A stretch of DNA of 64,000 nucleotides from Marisa cornuarietis (taxonomy: Eukaryota > Mollusca > Gastropoda > Architaenioglossa > Ampullariidae), in NCBI GenBank assembly GCA_004794655.1, contig SMMW01000585.1, positions 4,599,501-4,663,500 on the forward strand. Direction: 5' to 3'. Both the position numbers and the translations under genes were made by a program. The notes below the pieces were generated by a model. The model was not told the origin of the DNA. It saw nothing but the letters and a program-made list of their open reading frames with translations, and made no database searches. This document shows, piece after piece, positions 40,798-47,310 of the stretch (position 1 is its first letter; each line of letters begins with the position of its first letter).

Positions 40798-42047
40798 CCC
40801 CGACACACACACGAACATATCCACCCACTCGTCCTACCGCTCGCGAGAGGGGGTAGGTTACTACTGATGACATTTACACGAAACAAAGAACTGGCAAAAT
40901 ATTGTGTGGTTGCTTCTAGCCTTAAGTCATCGGTGACTACATAGCCTGAAGAAGCAATCCATCTATTCGCATCTCTTTTATTAATCCTTCAGTCATTAAT
41001 GTCTAAATATCCTCAGACTGGTCTTGTCTCATAAACAGGAGCAGATAACTTTTCCACTAGTCTTTAATGATTCGAGTTACCGCCGCTGCTGAAAGCCAGA
41101 GGGCAGTGACGGCCTTTGAATATGTCGTAGCTGGCATCAGTAAGTGGCATACAAATACATAGTCTCATCGAAAATTATGCTGGAGAATAGTTTCATAAAC
41201 TTGTCAAACACAATCATATTAGGAAGAAATAATCAACATTTCCGCTGGGCGACGTTTTACACACAGCGGGCGTTAAACGGCAACGAAGCGCATGATAGTG
41301 AAAGGTAAACCACTCACCCGATCAATACTGCAAGGAGGGTCAAAGGTTAGATAACAAGGACGTTGGTGACTATCGTCTTCAACTTGGGAGATTAGCTGTC
41401 TGAGGGTAGTTTGTGATAACCTGGTAGCACTTCCTCTCTGAAGCACTTAAAATCTCGATACAACGAATGTTAATATAATGAATTATATTTCCACACAGGT
41501 TGTCATAAATCTTAATGAAAATTTTCAAGTTTTAAATTAAGTGATTAAAATAATTTCAAATGTAATTTTGCAACGTTTGCCCTCTTACTTTAGTGAAAAG
41601 AAAGGTATCTTAAAAAACTAAAATCATAAAAAATAATTGAATTTCGAAGACAAACGACATTAGTTTGTTTTCCTTACGTGGGATAGCGTTCATTGTAAAC
41701 ATGAGCTTGAATCTTTCACCTGTTCGTTTACAGACTTTTTTTTCTAGACCGGTGCATGGGAATTGTAGGTGCTCGTTCAGAGTCTTTCACTTTAGACATG
41801 AGTATGAGGAGTTCATATCTATTTGAATCCCACCCTTTTTACAATTATATATATGTGATTTTAGGACTTAATTGTCGTGAGCATTCTTCGCACGGACTCA
41901 GAGGGCCTTCTGCAGATACATTTGTCACAAAAAGTAGTGCAGGGACTTTCATAAAATATTTTGTCACAATTTCAGAGTACTGTTTAGATCTCTTTCTCTC
42001 TCTCTTTCTCTTTCTGTCTGGATGCGATATATAACACGACTGGACTA

Positions 42048-42086
<39 letters not shown>

Positions 42087-42865
42087 CAGTAATCTAACCT
42101 CAGTTGCACCAGCATCTAGCCATTCAGCAAGAAAGTCAAGGTTAATCGTGAGCAGAGTATGCAATCTTTCTTTGTGCGGGTGTGAATGCGTAGGCGCTCT
42201 GTAAAGAGCAAATAACACAGCAAGAAAGAAATAAGGAAGTAAAGAAAGAATGGACTTTTTAAAGGGTTTCAGCCTCCAGCAATCTGGAGTTCTCAGACTG
42301 GCAGTTTTCTGATTCTATGATCTGGAAGGTCATAGCTATACAACTTAAAGCTCTAGTTGAGTCCATTACTACCTTTCAAGGTGTATAATCAGAGAATCAG
42401 AAGACCACGGAGGCAAGTTTAGACCTGTGTCCGAAACCATTTAGATGATGTAGCATACAGCAACCAGATAACCTTATGTGCAAATTTTATGAGGCAGACA
42501 AAATTCCAAAAGAATTTGCTCGAATGCGTTTTTGCCTTTATCGTTTACAGAGTGTAGAAGTTAGAAAAAAGGATGTATTCAATAACTGATTTTACAGAAA
42601 CTATAAGCGGTGTTTTCCCTGAGAATAAATGTTGTAAGAAATCTGAGGTGTTAAATGATAAAGGCAAGTTTTCAAGATTTACAGTGTAACTACGTGTGCT
42701 TGAGGAGTGTTTCAGACTTTATTGGGATAAATACATCTAGGAAGTCTTGAACTAGGAGAAAAGAGGCTTCCATAAGAGGAAACTGAGAGACCTCTAAGGT
42801 TATTTGATTCCACTCTTTCGCCTCTCACTCGTCTGACTTTCTCTCTCTTAATTTCTCTCTCTCTC

Positions 42866-42906
<41 letters not shown>

Positions 42907-44827
42907 CTGTGTGTGCAGACACTGCAGGTTTAATATAATCAGAAAAATGTAAAGACCTCAGCTTACCCCCTTGAGCAACAGCGTAGGAAGGTAGAACAAG
43001 AACGATGGAAAAAAAGAATAGGAATGCGACCAGGGAATTTCCAAATGTAAAAGATCGTTGCTAATAAATTTACACATAATATATTCAATTTAATTGGTCG
43101 CTATCTTTTTGACTGGTTTCCCTGGAAACGGCGTCACTGGTTGAAGCACTCACAAGTCGCATGATGAGGTTACACTAGGGCTTACAGTAATGAGGGCGGT
43201 AGAGATATTGAGGGAAGCAGGCCTTTTCGTGGAAATGGGGCAAACTAAACAAAACCATTGAAAAGAAATAGAAAATGAGTTTGAGAGAAGAGTTAAGAAC
43301 AGAGAAAGATGTAAAATGAATAGAAAAGACATTACAAAAAGGAAAAGGGCGAGAGTTGAACGAGAGAGAAAGAGAAAATTAGACTCACAAATTGTCAGAA
43401 AGGAAGAGACAGAGGTACAAAGTGAAAACGCGTTTCTGTCGCTTCTTTAACACCAAGGTAAAAAGGCTTGTGCTTTGCCAAGCCATGGTGAGCAAAGATG
43501 GCAGCATACAAAATTAATGAACTGCGGCTGGATTTTAAGAGAGTGTCAGTTCCTGCAGGTTACTGTCTGCGAAGTGAGGAAGTTTTGTGGTCTTGATTTT
43601 AGGACCGAAGGAGATCGGGACAGAAACTGTACGTCTGTGATCTTGGGCTTGTCAACTACTAAGGAAGAACTTGCCGATCTGGATAAGAGATAAACAAATT
43701 TATGCATGAGACGAAGAGAATGTACCGGTTATTCGGGCGTTCAGACACTTCAAAATTTGTGGTAATCCCAACAGGAGTGAGACGGATGTTACAATAATAC
43801 TTGAGACGCAAGGAATCGGACAATGAGCACATACATGGATTTAGTTTCTCTCTTTCTCTCTCTTACAACACACACGCACTCACCTTCCACTCACACCCAC
43901 CCACCCCTACACAAATCTACACATTCGCACGGGCAACCAATGAACACTGACACACTGAAAAATCGTTTGCATGCACACTGGCATACCGATTTACCGATAA
44001 TAGTGATTCTTGATGTCTTTTCAAGTGTCCTATCGCACATATAGGGAAACAAAGGACCTCAGACAATTGAAGAAAAAGAGTGGAGAATTGGAAATTGATG
44101 TGAAAGGAGGACGACGAAAATAGAAAAGGATGAATAAAGAAACTTGGACAAGTGAAAAAGGCATAGGAATTCACAAAGAAGTGAAAAAAGGAGAAAAACG
44201 TCAATAAAAGAAGAATAGGAGGAAAAACAACTTGAAGAAAAAGACAGGATCAATAAAAAAAAGATACAAAAAAATCGAAACTAACGAGAAGGAGTAAGAC
44301 TTGTGGCTGGGAAGCCATGGAAAAATTACAGCACTTGGAACGAAATAAAGGTATCATAGAGATACTCAATGCAAGATAGCGATGGGAAGACGAAGACTGC
44401 AGCCAGTCTTGTCCCTTGATTTGAATAGAAAGGTTATCGGTCCTTGGACCTCGTCGACACCGACAAGCTCTTGACCTCTTTTTACAAGGTCACGCACAAT
44501 ACAGTAAATGGACAGACCGGGGGGAAAACAAAATCATCTGAAGACAGAGATAGACACGGGAAGGAACGCCTGTGTGTGTGTGTTTGCGTTAAGTGCGCAT
44601 GCATGTGTATGTGAGTGTGGATGCATCTATGCCAATATGTTTATACCTATATATATTTGTGCGAGTGGGTGGGTGCATGTGTGTGTGCGCGTGTGTGCGT
44701 ATGTGTGTGTGTGTGTTTGCGTTAAGTGCGCATGCATGTGTGTATGTGAGTGTGGATGCATCTATGCCAATATGTGTAGAACTATATATATTTGTGCGAG
44801 TGGGTGAGTGCATGTGCGTATGTGTAA

Positions 44828-44885
<58 letters not shown>

Positions 44886-47231
44886 ATGTGTCGCGCGCAT
44901 TCTTCCCCATGCCAATATGAAGAAGTTTTATTCTTTGTTATTTCATCGGTTTTCCTGGTGTTTAATCACAACGAATCGTTAAACACAACAGAAAGAGATA
45001 ATAAAAAATATCTTTAAAAGATGCCAATGAAAAAATTGTGAGATTTCCGGAAGTTCCTCCGTCCTTTAAAAGTGAACGACTTCTTAGTCCAATCTTCAGA
45101 ATTTATCTACAGTACTTTACATTGTCAGACAGCCAGATATTTACTGTTTCCTGGTCTTGAAGTGTCAGCTTTGCTTGTTTACGAACGCGAAAAATGTAAA
45201 ACGTTTGTTGTGCAGTACTCATGGGTATTCTTTTAGAAGACAGTGGTCTGATGTCCGATGATTAATTGCCATGTTAACAGATTTGTTGATAAAGGAATGT
45301 GCGTTTTTTTTTCTTACAGTGAACCACCAACATCAGTTCCGGCCTCTTCTATTTTTAGATATAATAAATATCATACAGCAGGGAATTCTCAGAGCAGGGG
45401 CCACAGACAGTCGTCTGACCATTTGCATCTGTTGTCAGGGTAACGAGCGTGATTTGCACGCCGAATCAGGAGGAGAAACTGCACCACGGATGCTGCTCTA
45501 AAGGTAATCGTTGGTGAAAGGAGGAAGATGCTACTGATACCTTTGTTTAAAGAGTTTGTCATGCCGCCGGCGGTCGTTGAGCTGGGTGGACAAAGTAAAG
45601 ATATTCATGCGAAGCTTCACTTATTGTCTCCGCTCTTTCTCCTTTTCCTGAGCTTAACTCAGTCCTTTGACAACTCTGGAATGGGTTAATATTATAATAT
45701 CAAATGGCAGTCGTCTCTTCGACGACACCGCTTGACATTCGGAAACGATGATCGATAATGTAATAGTAATCCAATACTTTCACTTGGATTAGAATCAGCA
45801 AAAGGTATTTTTTGAGTCTTGGCAAAATTCTTTCCAAGATCGGATTCCTTGCTTTAAACCTGCAAAATGTTTATACTGCGTGGGTAATGGCTTAAGGATG
45901 CAACTTTGATATTCAATGCAAAGATAATAAGAAGAAATAAAAGAAAGTAAGGAAATTAGAGAAATAATTCACAAGCTGCAAACCACGTGCCTAATGAGAA
46001 CGGGTCACGACACAGGGAAACAGAGCAACAAAAAGTAGCCCAACACGTGACTCATCTTCATTCGTTCACGTACCCGGGCTTTCGTCGCAAAGCCTGCATG
46101 CACCTGCTTCTAGCAAACTCGTTTGCATTAATTGGCTTTCGTTAATCCGCGGTTTTCATGTAACCTTAATAGGTCTTAAAACGCATTATCCGCGTATCAA
46201 CAAGGGTTTATATATATATATATAAACGTCTGTGTGTTCGTATGTGTTATTATGTGTATATATATATACATGTATTATGTGAGGTGTGTTTTTCAAGGTT
46301 TTTCAGACGAAAGCTAGCAGCTTAGTAGTAAATTATTATTTGATGATTGTTGACTAAAAGCCCAGAGGGGAACTCATAAGTGGGTGACACGCATTTCATT
46401 TTGTTTCTTAGTATGTTTTGGGGGTTTGCCTGATAGTGGGTTGGAGAGCTGAAATTATTTTTGTGTGCTTTAAGAAGAATCCGTTTAAATACAAAAAGTT
46501 AATTAACATTAACATTTAATTGTCAATTCAGATATCTAAAGTGATATATATATATATATAATTTTGCACGGTTAGAAGTAAACTACTAAACTTAACTGAC
46601 ATAACATCAAGATAGCAAATAATCGTTCTTTTGGTTCCATTTTTTTCATAGCAAATTAACGTTTTCTTACGACGCCAATCTGTCAGACAGCCATTCATGC
46701 AAAATATGTCCACTGTCCATCACTGCATCTAAAGGCGGGAAACGTAACGGTGCTCGCGACTCAAAAAGCTGGAAGTGACCCATCGGCCTTGACCTCCCAT
46801 TTAATGCTATCATGTAAAGGGGATGGGGAGCGGTTAAAGAGCCGCCGTGTCAGTTGATGGGCTCGCTAGCACTTATCAAAAGCCGCTCTCATCAGTATCT
46901 GACGAAAGATAAAAGAGCAAGCCCCGGTTAGCAATCTTAAGGCAACAAAAGCGGGTGGCTGCTTCATTGATAACAGTCAACAGCAGCGTCGTTGTCCACA
47001 GCCCAGCAATCAGCGACTGCAAGTGGTTGATGTCCAGCCGCAGGCTTTGTTTTTGTCTTTTGCTGTATGCGTTAGTCGACAGTCGACACTCATTTGCTGC
47101 TTCAACAGCTGAAGCTCACAGCTTCTGAGGACAAGGCCACTCCTTTCCCTTCTGACTATTAGCTACAGTTTTTCTCCTTCAGGAGCAACAAAAAATTGAA
47201 GAACTGAAGGCGATCACTGTATTTATTCTGT

Positions 47232-47310
<79 letters not shown>

